A stretch of DNA of 10,000 nucleotides from the NCBI GenBank assembly GCA_030674155.1, contig CM060318.1, positions 79,849,603 to 79,859,602 on the forward strand. The letters run 5' to 3'. The stretch is from Stramonita haemastoma (lineage: Eukaryota > Mollusca > Gastropoda > Neogastropoda > Muricidae). Made by a program: the position numbers and the translations under genes. Of the stretch, positions 1 to 7,924 are shown piece after piece. Each line of letters opens with the position of its first letter. The stretch's first letter is position 1. The notes under the pieces are model-generated. The model saw only the letters and a list, made by a program, of their open reading frames with translations, did no database searches and had not been told where the DNA came from.

Positions 1-290
1 GTCAGTTTTACTTCTAGTCGTTATCCATTTTTAATAGCTTATAGCCTACAACTATTTTGTTATCATCACCAATTTATTTAGCGTCGAGGGACAGAAGGGG
101 TTGTAAGTATGAGGGGCGGGTGAAAGTAATCTCCCAGTTCAAGTCATTGTCTGGTTATTTTATTTTATTTTTTTTATTAAAAGTTATTGTCTGGCTATTT
201 TCTTTTTGAATTCAAAAAATATTTCAATTAAAAAAATTCTGTTTCCTTCCATTTTTTTCTACTAAAAAAATCCGGCACTTTCCTTTTACA
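1..290. other. AT-rich non-coding sequence, nothing recognised
   Basis: No exon-like open frame, RNA gene or tandem repeat is visible. The stretch holds short A and T runs, with T-rich segments near 155-180 and 250-260. Its right end may grade into the first copy of the repeat family described below, but I could not align it convincingly. Confidence 0.5.
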
Positions 291-620
291 TTTCTCTTTA
301 GCGCAACGGAAAAATCAATACACCCACGCTTAGGAGACTGCCTGCCTGCACCTAGGCCAGTGTAGATGAAGGGGAAGCCCTGGAGAAAACGGTAACTTGT
401 TTATCCGCCGCGTTGGGAGTGACCCCCTTGTCACCTCCTTATGTCTTGCCCATTTAACCCCGGGGCTAAACCTCCCCACTCCTTGCCTCCTCGTCAACAG
501 GTCTGAAAAGGCTTAAGATTGCCCGAGGTGAGCTGCCTTTCAGCGCTACCGATCTCCAGAAGACGTGAGAATTGTCCCGACCTGCCGGCTAGAGCTCTTC
601 ACATTGTGTTCCAAGGATGG
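290..620 (+). repeat. Unnamed interspersed repeat family, copy 1
   Basis: This segment aligns by eye with four other plus-strand segments in the window. The best-conserved core is at about 500-580, where ggcttaagattgcccgagg corresponds to ggctttggatcgtcaaggg in copy 2 and ggctttagattgccaaggc in copy 4. The core continues with a 'gagct..ctttcagc..taccgatct' stretch and 'gacgtg'. Upstream, a 'tgacc..cttgtcacc..tcttg' stretch near 420-450 matches copy 3, and a 'ctaggc..agatgaag' stretch near 350 resembles copy 5. Downstream, 'gctct...gatgggcaaatttggttagat' near 593-637 resembles copy 2 with gaps. No protein-coding signal is shared between copies. I do not recognise the family; it could be an old non-autonomous transposon or a duplicated block. 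Confidence 0.55.
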
Positions 621-1076
621 GCAAATTTGGTTAGATCTGGACATAATCAAGATGGCTTTCTGGTAAGCACTGTGGTCAGGGTTTAAGTAAGACTCATAGC
701 TGCTTTCGACACCAGATGGGTGTTTTGTGTACGTTCTGAAAGTCAAGTTGATGTATGTTGTTGATGAGTAAGACAGGCTACAAACACTACACCAAGCTTT
801 CCAAATCCATTAGAAATAGTGGGACCAAACATTTTTTTTGTATAAAGGCCGATGACGATCAAAGAATGTTAAGGGTACTGACTTAAAAAAAAAAACCCCC
901 ACTAGCAAGCAAGCAATATAAAACAGACTCCACAAAATGGTAAATAGGAAGTATTGCAGAAATGGACAGAGATAACCATTGCCAGAGACTCAGGCTGTGG
1001 CACAGAACCAATATACATGGAGGAGTTTGATGATTCACTCTTAAACGCTTTGCCCCAATGCTTCTCAAAAGAGTAA
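620..1076. other. Non-coding sequence, nothing recognised
   Basis: I see no exon, RNA gene or clear repeat here. There is an 11-base A run at about 885-895 followed directly by a short C run, which could be a remnant retroelement tail, but no element body could be recognised beside it. Confidence 0.45.
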
Positions 1077-1612
<536 letters not shown>

Positions 1613-1659
1613 GACATTGAGAGGGCGAGTGTATTTTGCTATGTAGCCTCATTTTACTC

Positions 1660-1884
1660 AAAACTAGATCGGAATATCCTTCTTACTATTTGGTTCAAAG
1701 TCACCCATCTTTTTTTCTTCCTCACCTCTGAAAATCAATTCCATAGGAAGATAAACTTTGAGTGTCTCAGCTCTGATAAATGAAACACTGAGAGCACTCC
1801 AAAATTGTTCTGTCGTTTAACACATGCCCTGGCAACAGCTCTTCAGTCCTCAATTTGTCTGTCTGTCTGTCTGTCCGTCCGTCG

Positions 1885-1977
<93 letters not shown>

Positions 1978-2006
1978 TGTTTGTCTGTCTGTCTCCCCCC
2001 CCCCCC

Positions 2007-2071
<65 letters not shown>

Positions 2072-2720
2072 GTCCTATTCTTGAACATCATCAAAGCTAC
2101 ACCCCAGCGTCTTTGCTTCCTCATCAGTTCTGAAGAAAAGGCTTTGGATCGTCAAGGGTGAGCCCTTTTCAGCCCTGCCAATCTTCAGCTGACGTGGTAA
2201 ATATGGGAACCACTACAGCAATGCTCTATGGATAAGGTTAGATTGATTGAGCTGAATTAGTTTGTGGCCGCGCTTAGAAATGTTTTCAGGCACCGTTTTA
2301 TTCTGTCTAGTGATAAGGAGAACAGCCTTTTAACAATAGAGTCTTATGTGTAAGTCATTGAAGAAAGATTCGAAAGCAGTAAAACATGCAGAGAGGACAT
2401 GGAGATGATTCTTAGCTCGATATTTACAGTTCCAAGGGAGAAAATGGATCAAGCATTACTTTTTTGTATCTAGCTAATGATAAAATTAATGTCATGACTG
2501 GTGCTAAGTTTTTCATCGAATGGCTTGAAGCCGAGAAGCTTTTAATGATTATGATAGATGTTTATCAATTACAGTAAATATAAGATTAATGCGTTTGGAA
2601 TATTCAGTGACGCTTCCAGCTTCATAAAAAAAAAAAGAACTGAAAAAAGACCCAAAACTGGTTGGCCCACATTAATTTGATGGTTTAAATTTACATATCA
2701 TGCAAACTATGATTAAAGCG
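1660..2720 (+). repeat. Unnamed interspersed repeat family, copy 2 (interrupted by a satellite)
   Basis: This is the longest copy along with copy 5. The left part (1660-1855) contains ctatttggttcaaag, a 'cactgagagcac' stretch and 'atgccctggcaac', matching copy 5 at 7953-8125 in the same order. A compound satellite occupies 1856-2071. The core resumes after it: ttgcttcctcatcag (2113-2127) is identical in copy 3, and gacgtggtaaata (2191-2203) is also identical in copy 3. Downstream, a 'gtttgtggccgcgcttagaaatg' stretch (about 2261-2283), tttacagttccaag (about 2424) and 'cagtgacgcttccagcttcat' (about 2605) have diverged counterparts in copy 5. Alignment beyond about 2720 is uncertain. No coding capacity is seen. 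Confidence 0.6.
1856..2071 (+). repeat. Compound satellite: TGTC / TG / TGTC / C / CT
   Basis: Blocks in order are (TGTC)n with degenerate ends at 1856-1886, (GT)n at about 1888-1976, a short (TGTC)n at 1977-1994, a run of 23 C at 1995-2017, and (CT)n at 2017-2071 with one 'cctc' break near 2047. The whole tract lies inside copy 2 of the repeat family. Copy 5 has only 'tttgtctgtcttctgtcc' at the matching place, so this tract appears to have grown from a short internal seed. Apparent open frames across it are low-complexity artefacts. Confidence 0.95.
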
Positions 2721-3360
2721 GCAATGTATTTTACTGCGAAAATTGCTTAAAAGGCCACACACACATTTATCTCAGATGGCTTATCAAAATTTTGTAATTT
2801 TGATCTTGTTACAGATGATTCGCTTGGAAAGTTATCTGGTACCTTTCTTCATTCAAAATTTGCCATAGCAATAATTTCAAAGTCCAGGAAAGCATGCATT
2901 TACCGAAATGTCAATTTGGTGTAAACAGCTAAATATTGTTACATCTATAAAGTAGGTAGTCGTAGCAGCAAATCATTACGTTTTTGCAAAGGAGGGCGAA
3001 GAAAAGCGAAAAAGAAAGCATTGCATTAAAATCTAGCTTGATATCAATATGCAGTATTGGATTTATTCAATCAGCCAACAAGTCGATTACCACAAATTAT
3101 CTTTGATGTTGTGTAAATAAAGCAGTCTTTTAAAATGCTCTATAAGTATTGAAAGCCGTATGGCGTTTTTTGTTACTGATAGAGTAAATACTGTATTGAA
3201 AATCTAGTTTCTTTTAAATGACAAAGCAATGATTGGCATGTACCGGAAATATCAGCCAAAAGGAATACAAGGGCATCGCCCACACTGCTCTTCACCTAAT
3301 ACCCGAGGGAGGAAGAAAGATAGAACACTCAAGAAATGCCTTGCGTCAAAGAATGGTTAA
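2720..3360. other. AT-rich non-coding sequence, nothing recognised
   Basis: No long open frame, RNA gene or tandem repeat is visible. The left edge may include more of family copy 2, but the similarity to sequence after copy 5 becomes too weak to trust. An aataaa near 3115 is isolated and has no exon beside it. Confidence 0.45.
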
Positions 3361-3370
3361 AGAGCTCGAC

Positions 3371-3640
3371 ATTATGAAGTATACCTTAGGTACCACATAA
3401 ATACCTAGCCTTTTAAAGAATTCAATATTATGAAGTACACGTTAAGTACCATATAAATACATAGCTCTAAACAGCTCAGTATTATGAAGTACACCTAAGG
3501 TACCACATAAATACCTAGCATTAAAGAACTCAATACTATGAAGTTCATCTTAGGTATCATATAACCTAGCGTTAAACAGCTCAGTATTATGAAGTACACC
3601 TTAGGTACCATATAAATACCTAGAGTTAAAGAACTCAACT
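3371..3640 (+). repeat. 54-bp minisatellite, five units plus a partial, dimeric pattern
   Basis: Units begin with attatgaag or a close variant at 3371, 3427, 3481, 3535 and 3586, with a decayed sixth start near 3638. Unit lengths are 56, 54, 54, 51 and 52 bp. Each carries a conserved segment like taggtaccatataaatacct, which contains the inverted repeat TAGGTA / TACCTA (for example 3602-3607 with 3617-3622) around a 9-base centre. The linkers alternate between ttaaagaactcaat-like (3413, 3521, 3626) and ttaaacagctcagt-like (3467, 3572), giving a dimeric higher-order unit of 105-108 bp. A minus-strand open frame here repeats hydrophobic residues with an 18-residue period and is a by-product of the repeat. 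Confidence 0.92.
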
Positions 3641-3711
3641 CTTTGAAGAATGACGTACAGTCCTTCAAGCACTGCTGACCTGTATCTTTAAAAAGCACAA
3701 TGGGTAGTGAG

Positions 3712-3835
3712 GGTAAGTAAACAAGGAAGCAAGCAAGTAAAGAAGGAAAGTAGAAAGGAAGAAAAAGAGGAAAGGAAGAAGGACGCGACTGAGCGAGCAA
3801 GCAAGCAAACAAGCAAGCAAGCAAGTGAGCATGAG
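3712..3835 (+). repeat. Degenerate AAGC / AAGT / GAAG tetranucleotide field
   Basis: The stretch is dominated by the related motifs gcaa, aagc, aagt and gaag. Examples are aagcaagcaagtaaagaagg near 3727 and a run of AAGC units at 3797-3823. It is purine-rich on the plus strand and resembles the field at 9560-9760 in motif content. No coding frame is convincing; the minus-strand frames give leucine/cysteine-rich low-complexity peptides. Confidence 0.75.
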
Positions 3836-4215
3836 GGCATACAAGCGTCAAGCAGGTAAGTCACCACGTATTCACAACAATAAGGACAAGAACAACAGCA
3901 CCAACGACCCAACAGAAAATAAAACAAAGAAACAAAACTCTCCAGCAAACTATATAACTAAGTACACACACAAGTAAGCCATGTAACACCTGTTTTAATG
4001 GCCTTTTGGGCTGACTTAATTTGATACTGAATAGTAACTAGATTTGTTCACAGTTTGGAAAAAAAGGTCCTTTAATGCATTAATCTGTGGCTGTTAACGT
4101 AATGACTGATTAAAAAAAAATCTGCACTCACAAATTAATGCAATCACTTACTGCTGGCATCCACTCTGCCTACCCAACAAACAGCACATAGAATAAACAA
4201 ACTTCATAAAAACCC
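3836..4215. other. AT-rich non-coding sequence, nothing recognised
   Basis: No gene or repeat could be supported. The stretch has A-rich and CA-containing patches (about 3885-3975) and a short A run near 4111-4119. Confidence 0.45.
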
Positions 4216-4216
4216 C

Positions 4217-4256
4217 GAAAGAGAGGACAGGAGAGAGAGAGGGAGAAAGAGAGAGA
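4217..4256 (+). repeat. GA-rich tract, left flank of the SINE
   Basis: An imperfect GA tract ends in agagagagag directly beside the (GATTT)n tail of the SINE. A long perfect GA run begins on the other side of the SINE at 4618. The two tracts are probably parts of one GA microsatellite split by the insertion, and short GA repeats on both sides would be the target-site duplication. Confidence 0.8.
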
Positions 4257-4615
4257 GATTTGATTTGATTTGATTTATTCTTTTATATCGAGGATAATGG
4301 AATAAGCACTCTTGTGCTTTTTTTTTTTTTACATCCAGTCCCCGTGTGTATGCAGTTTTGTAAATGTCATCTGTTCCCACCGGCACACGATGGCCTACTC
4401 TTACGAAAAGCGGAACAGGATTTAACGTGTGTGCAAGATGTTCTGCGTGCGTTCGCACACGGGACCTCGGTTTAAAGTCTCATCTGAAGGACTTTTGGGG
4501 AAAGTGGAGTCCGCACTGATGTTAACTCCAGGAGAAAAAATTTTCTCGACCGGACTCGAACCCGGGTCTTCAAATTGCCTGCGCAATGTTCTGACCACTA
4601 GGCTATCCGTACCCC

Positions 4616-4617
<2 letters not shown>
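4257..4617 (-). mobile_element. tRNA-derived SINE, full length
   Basis: Read on the minus strand, the element starts with a tRNA-like head from about 4616 downward. It has an A box TAGCCTAGTGG at 4595-4605 and a B box GGTTCGAGTCC at 4552-4562, with 32 bases between them, close to real tRNA spacing. The acceptor and part of the T stem no longer pair, so it is not a working tRNA. The body follows, including a accgaggtcccgtgtgc stretch (about 4457-4473) that I associate with molluscan SINEs. The 3' end has an A run (about 4318-4331) and a tail of four AAATC units (4257-4276). Such elements are transcribed by RNA polymerase III and copied by a LINE reverse transcriptase. The partner LINE is not in this window. 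The exact SINE family was not identified. Confidence 0.88.
4552..4605 (-). promoter_or_regulatory. Internal RNA polymerase III promoter (A and B boxes) of the SINE
   Basis: The A box (4595-4605) and B box (4552-4562) both fit tRNA-gene consensus sequences, and the B box is a near-perfect GGTTCGANTCC. TFIIIC would bind these to start transcription slightly upstream, near 4617. Whether the copy is still transcribed cannot be told from sequence alone. Confidence 0.82.

Positions 4618-4711
<94 letters not shown>
4618..4711 (+). repeat. (GA)47 microsatellite
   Basis: A perfect run of about 94 bases starts directly at the 5' end of the SINE. It probably belongs to the same microsatellite as the GA-rich tract at 4217-4256 on the other side of the element. 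Arginine-glutamate or serine-leucine open frames across it are artefacts. Confidence 0.97.
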
Positions 4712-4712
<1 letters not shown>

Positions 4713-5354
4713 CCTCCCCCCTCCAAGAAAAGAGAAAACGAACAATAAACAAAAAAAGGAAGCAAACAAACGTCTTCTCTTTTTTTCTCTCTTTCTTGTT
4801 TTTTTGTGTTTGTGTTTTGTTTTCTCCTTAGGTTCTTTAAATATTTGCCTTGAATTTCTTTTCTTTTCTGCCAAGTTTGCTGGCAAATTCAATATGGAAC
4901 TCACCTCTTCTTTCTCTCTTCCCACATTTCGGCTCCACACCTACTTTCTTTCGCTTCTCCCAAAGCGCTGTTGAAATCAACTTGAAACTTACGAAAACTG
5001 TATTTGTTAATGACAGATGGAGGAAGAACACAAAAGAGAAGGGCATAATAAAGCAGGGGCTGGGGAAAATAAAAATGGAGAAAAGTGTACAGAATTTGGG
5101 GGAAAGGGAGAAGAGTAAGGAGTGACAGGAGTAGGTGGATGGGTGGAGGAGGTGGCCTGTCATCAAGAAGAGTTAACGTACTTAGCACAGGAAGTGGGGG
5201 CGAGGTGTCCTTTTCCTTCTTTATGTCCAGTCTGTTTTTAGCGTCGTGGTCAAACCGCTCTGTGGTCATTGTTATCTGCAAAGGGTTTAGACCATTAATT
5301 GTGCCCTTCTTTCAGAAGTATAATGGTCTTTAGCGTTCGCATTAACTGTCTGAA
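4712..5354. other. Non-coding sequence, nothing recognised
   Basis: A T-rich part (about 4775-4870) is followed by a purine-rich part (about 5015-5155). Several overlapping open frames exist on both strands, but they are mutually exclusive, lysine-, serine- or phenylalanine-rich, and show no domain I recognise. I do not annotate a gene. Confidence 0.45.
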
Positions 5355-5645
5355 CCAAATCAGTAGCAGGCATTTGTCAGTCTCAGAAGACTATGGGGTT
5401 GCGCTTTTAGACTCTAGAGTGCAAAGCCTGGGTAAGTATGGAGGGCAGGCTGTTACCCACGCAGCAGACCCCCCCCCCCCCTTCTCCACGTCGCTGGAAT
5501 GGTCCATTGGAAAGGCAATCGCCGATATGAATAGTTCCAGTGCTGTCGCAGGAGCCGCCAGAACGCTGCCATATACAGCCCCGAGCCGTCCTGGGGATCC
5601 CAACTCTCCGATTTTTCCTCAGGGATGGTGTCTAAACATGACACC
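5355..5645 (+). other. GC-rich block of unknown identity, open in one plus frame
   Basis: This block is clearly richer in G and C than its neighbours and contains a run of 13 C (5469-5481). One plus frame is open from 5299 to 5787. Its middle part (residues about 19-114) looks less repetitive than anything else in the window, with segments such as SLGKYGGQAVTHAA and FSTSLEWSIGKAIAD. The last third of that frame runs through an antisense SINE fragment, so the frame is not a genuine intact gene. Two minus-strand frames are also open over the same bases, which weakens the coding argument. The right end carries an inverted repeat GGTGTC (5627-5632) / GACACC (5640-5645) around seven bases. It could be a fragment of a dispersed repeat or a decayed exon; I favour a repeat. 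Confidence 0.35.
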
Positions 5646-5798
5646 TGTGTGCATGCTGGTTTTTCATTTTGTTGTCATCCACTCCTACTGGCACACAACG
5701 GCCTGCTCTTTTAAATGTTTAAAAGGGGTTTTAAACGTGTGCGCAAGGTGTTCTGCGTGTGTTAGCACACGGGGCGTTGGTTTATAGTCTCATCCGAG
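5641..5798 (-). mobile_element. Second SINE copy, 5'-truncated and diverged
   Basis: This fragment matches the body of the 4257-4617 SINE in the same orientation. At 5674-5710 it matches 4366-4402 at 29 of 37 positions, and all eight differences are transitions. At 5734-5773 it matches 4424-4463 at 36 of 40 positions. The match stops near 5798, before the tRNA-like head, so the A and B boxes are absent and the copy cannot drive its own transcription. The A run and AAATC tail of the first copy are also absent at the low-coordinate end, where the GC-rich block begins. It is older than, or from a different subfamily to, the intact copy. Confidence 0.85.
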
Positions 5799-5895
5799 TG
5801 GTGGCTTTGCAACAACTCAGTACAACCATGATTATGTTATCAACCCATGAGTATTCATAACAGATTTTTGAGATGGTTGCCTTCTTTAACACACT

Positions 5896-6026
<131 letters not shown>

Positions 6027-6057
6027 ATGTGCAAATCACATAAAGCCAGTTTGAAAA

Positions 6058-6058
<1 letters not shown>

Positions 6059-6097
<39 letters not shown>

Positions 6098-6119
6098 CAC
6101 ACACACACACACACACACC
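6059..6119 (+). repeat. (CA)n microsatellite
   Basis: About 60 bases of CA with one 'acaac' interruption near 6094-6098. It is the reverse complement of the TG tract just upstream, and together they could form a long stem with a 33-base loop. Confidence 0.96.
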
Positions 6120-6285
6120 AGCAAGGACAACAATATCAGAAACACATAAACAAAACAAAACCAAGCACAAAGAAACAAACAACAAACAAACCCCATTCTT
6201 TCACCCCAAATCCAAAAATAACAAATAATGACAGCAACAACCCCCCCCCCCTCCAAGGAAAAAGCAAGACAAAAACAACTCAGAA
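6120..6285 (+). repeat. A/C-rich low-complexity stretch with a C run
   Basis: The sequence is dominated by A and C, with repeated aaacaaac-like motifs (about 6148-6192) and a run of 11 C at 6241-6251. No gene or element was recognised. Confidence 0.7.
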
Positions 6286-6570
6286 CTACGAAGCAGGCGA
6301 GGGCCCTCAGGACATGTTAACTAGATTAGCATATGCGCTGGCTGTGACCTTGTCACCCCCTCACCCCCCCACGTCTTGTCCCTCCATATGCTAGCCATAC
6401 CTCAGACGTCATTGCTTCCTCATCAGCTTATTTCATTTTTTGGAAGAACTTCAGACCACCAAAGGCTACGTGGCTGATCTTCAGTGGACGTGGTAAATAC
6501 GAGGTCTATTACCTCCCCTGAAGTTGCTGACACACGAGTCTATTCAAAGGTATGGCTGATAAGGACGATT
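6285..6570 (+). repeat. Unnamed interspersed repeat family, copy 3
   Basis: The copy shares ttgcttcctcatcag (6412-6426) and gacgtggtaaata (6487-6499) exactly with copy 2, in the same order. Its left part, with tgaccttgtcacc and acgtcttgtccc-like stretches (about 6347-6383), matches copy 1 near 420-452. The middle of the core is degraded (aacttcagaccaccaaagg near 6447 in place of the ggctttagat form). Downstream it fades into unrecognised sequence, with weak similarity to copy 1 up to about 6570. Confidence 0.6.
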
Positions 6571-7017
6571 CAAATCTGTGCAGACAAGAGCTGCAAGAGT
6601 GGAATGTATGGGCAAACTGCTTGCTACACAATATCTCTGAAAGTTGTGTGAAGTGAAGGTCATTACAAGATCCAAGGATTCAAACACATGATACAGGCAG
6701 ACACAATGCTGTATGCTAGCTGGTTGGGAGATACTGACCACCTAATTGGAGTAGATCATAATGGTGCTGTCATTGACTTCTGCATGTTTGATGAGCATAT
6801 AGTATGACATCTGCTTGTTTGGATGAATTTTTAAAAAGATAAACCCATCAGATACATAATCATATACACTGAGACAATGGCATGTGAACAGACCCCTTTT
6901 CCCTCAATCTTTCAATTTGAACCAGTCTGCTGTTGGGTAGAAGCCATGAATCCCATCTCTCCGGCCCCGCTGTTTAAACATTTCTCTCCTGGATAGTGTT
7001 TTTTTTTTTTTAAAGAA
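6570..7017. other. Non-coding sequence, nothing recognised
   Basis: No exon, RNA gene or tandem repeat is visible until a 13-base T run near 6999-7011, just before the next satellite. The minus-strand frame at 6544-6741 is short and has no recognisable features. Confidence 0.45.
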
Positions 7018-7022
7018 ACACG

Positions 7023-7086
<64 letters not shown>

Positions 7087-7204
7087 ACCACCACCACCAC
7101 CACCACCACCACCACCATCACCACCACCACCACCACTTCCACTTCCACCACCCACCAAACACCACCACTACCACCACCACCAACCACCACCATCACCACC
7201 ATCA
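7018..7204 (+). repeat. Compound satellite: (CA)n then (CCA)n
   Basis: A (CA)n run with a 'cgcacgca' start (7018-7083) passes directly into a (CCA)n trinucleotide tract (7084-7204). The second half is degenerate, with 'cttcca', 'aaacacc' and 'atcacc' variants. On the minus strand this reads as polyvaline or polyglycine, which is not a real protein. Confidence 0.95.
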
Positions 7205-7289
7205 TGGCAGACTCACTCTGGGTAAGAGTCTGCTGGGGTCCAAAAAAATCCTGACGACTCTTGTGGGATTCATCCCTGCGATTTTCCAG

Positions 7290-7425
7290 TCACAGACCCA
7301 AGGTACCAAGGGGGCTGACCTGGTCCTTATGTCCTTGTTTCACTGTCAGTGGTTCTGAGAAGGCTTTAGATTGCCAAGGCGGAATCGCAGGTCAGTATTG
7401 CCAGGCCTCACTATATAATGTTAAT
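7290..7425 (+). repeat. Unnamed interspersed repeat family, copy 4
   Basis: The core 'ggttctgagaaggctttag' (7351-7369) followed by attgccaaggc is one of the least degraded versions in the window and matches copies 1, 2 and 5. A 'ctgacctggtccttatgtcc' stretch just upstream (about 7314-7333) resembles the tgacc...cttatgtctt part of copy 1. Homology downstream of about 7425 is not convincing, so this copy is short or its ends have decayed. Confidence 0.5.
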
Positions 7426-7705
7426 GTGAGTAAGGGCACACACTAAAGTAACAAGCAATGCCAGAGTGTGGTCAGATAATTATAGGAACAGTTACGTCTG
7501 TATCCCTTTTACAAGGAATGTGTTATGGTAGGTTTAAAAAAATATTTCTGCTTTAAAAGTTAGTTACCAAAGGTTAGTGAACAAGACCAAACAGCACTCT
7601 ATTTCTTTGCTGGTGTGAACCGTCTCTCAGAAGAAGGTATTATGTTATTGGACTAATTTGCATATTTCAATTAGGCCTACATATAATTTTAGCTTCAGTG
7701 TGCAT
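7425..7705. other. Non-coding sequence, nothing recognised
   Basis: AT-rich sequence with no gene or tandem repeat that I can support. It separates family copy 4 from the next compound satellite. Confidence 0.45.
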
Positions 7706-7707
7706 GG

Positions 7708-7804
7708 GTGCGTGCGTGCGTGCGTCGTTTGTGTGTGTGTGTTTGTGTGTGTGTGTTGTGTGTGTGACAGAGGCAAGGCAAGACAAGGCAAGGCAAGGCA
7801 AGGT

Positions 7805-7893
<89 letters not shown>
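7708..7893 (+). repeat. Compound satellite: TGCG / TG / GGCAA / GA
   Basis: Blocks in order are (TGCG)n at 7709-7725, (TG)n with two slips at about 7730-7766, a pentanucleotide (GGCAA)n at 7771-7803 with one 'agacaagg' variant unit, and (GA)n at 7805-7893 with a break near 7820. The GGCAA pentanucleotide occurs nowhere else in the window. Open frames through the tract are artefacts. Confidence 0.95.
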
Positions 7894-7897
<4 letters not shown>

Positions 7898-7924
7898 AAT
7901 GAAGATTTGAAAGATCCCAATGAC

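Noticed and set aside
885..899. A run plus C run as a retroelement tail
   Set aside because: No element body, promoter or target-site duplication could be seen beside it.
3371..3640. CRISPR array
   Set aside because: The whole 54-bp unit repeats, with no unique spacers, and the window is eukaryotic in character. It is a minisatellite.
3495..3851. Minus-strand 118-residue frame with an 18-residue hydrophobic repeat
   Set aside because: The period equals the 54-bp DNA repeat, and the rest of the frame is the leucine- and cysteine-rich shadow of a tetranucleotide field.
4540..4617. A functional tRNA gene
   Set aside because: The A and B boxes are good, but the acceptor arms do not pair, the T stem has mismatches, and the sequence continues into a SINE body.
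5299..5787. A 162-codon plus-strand open frame as a gene
   Set aside because: Its last third runs through an antisense SINE fragment, and minus-strand frames are open over the same bases. Only the 5355-5645 part was kept, as a block of unknown identity.
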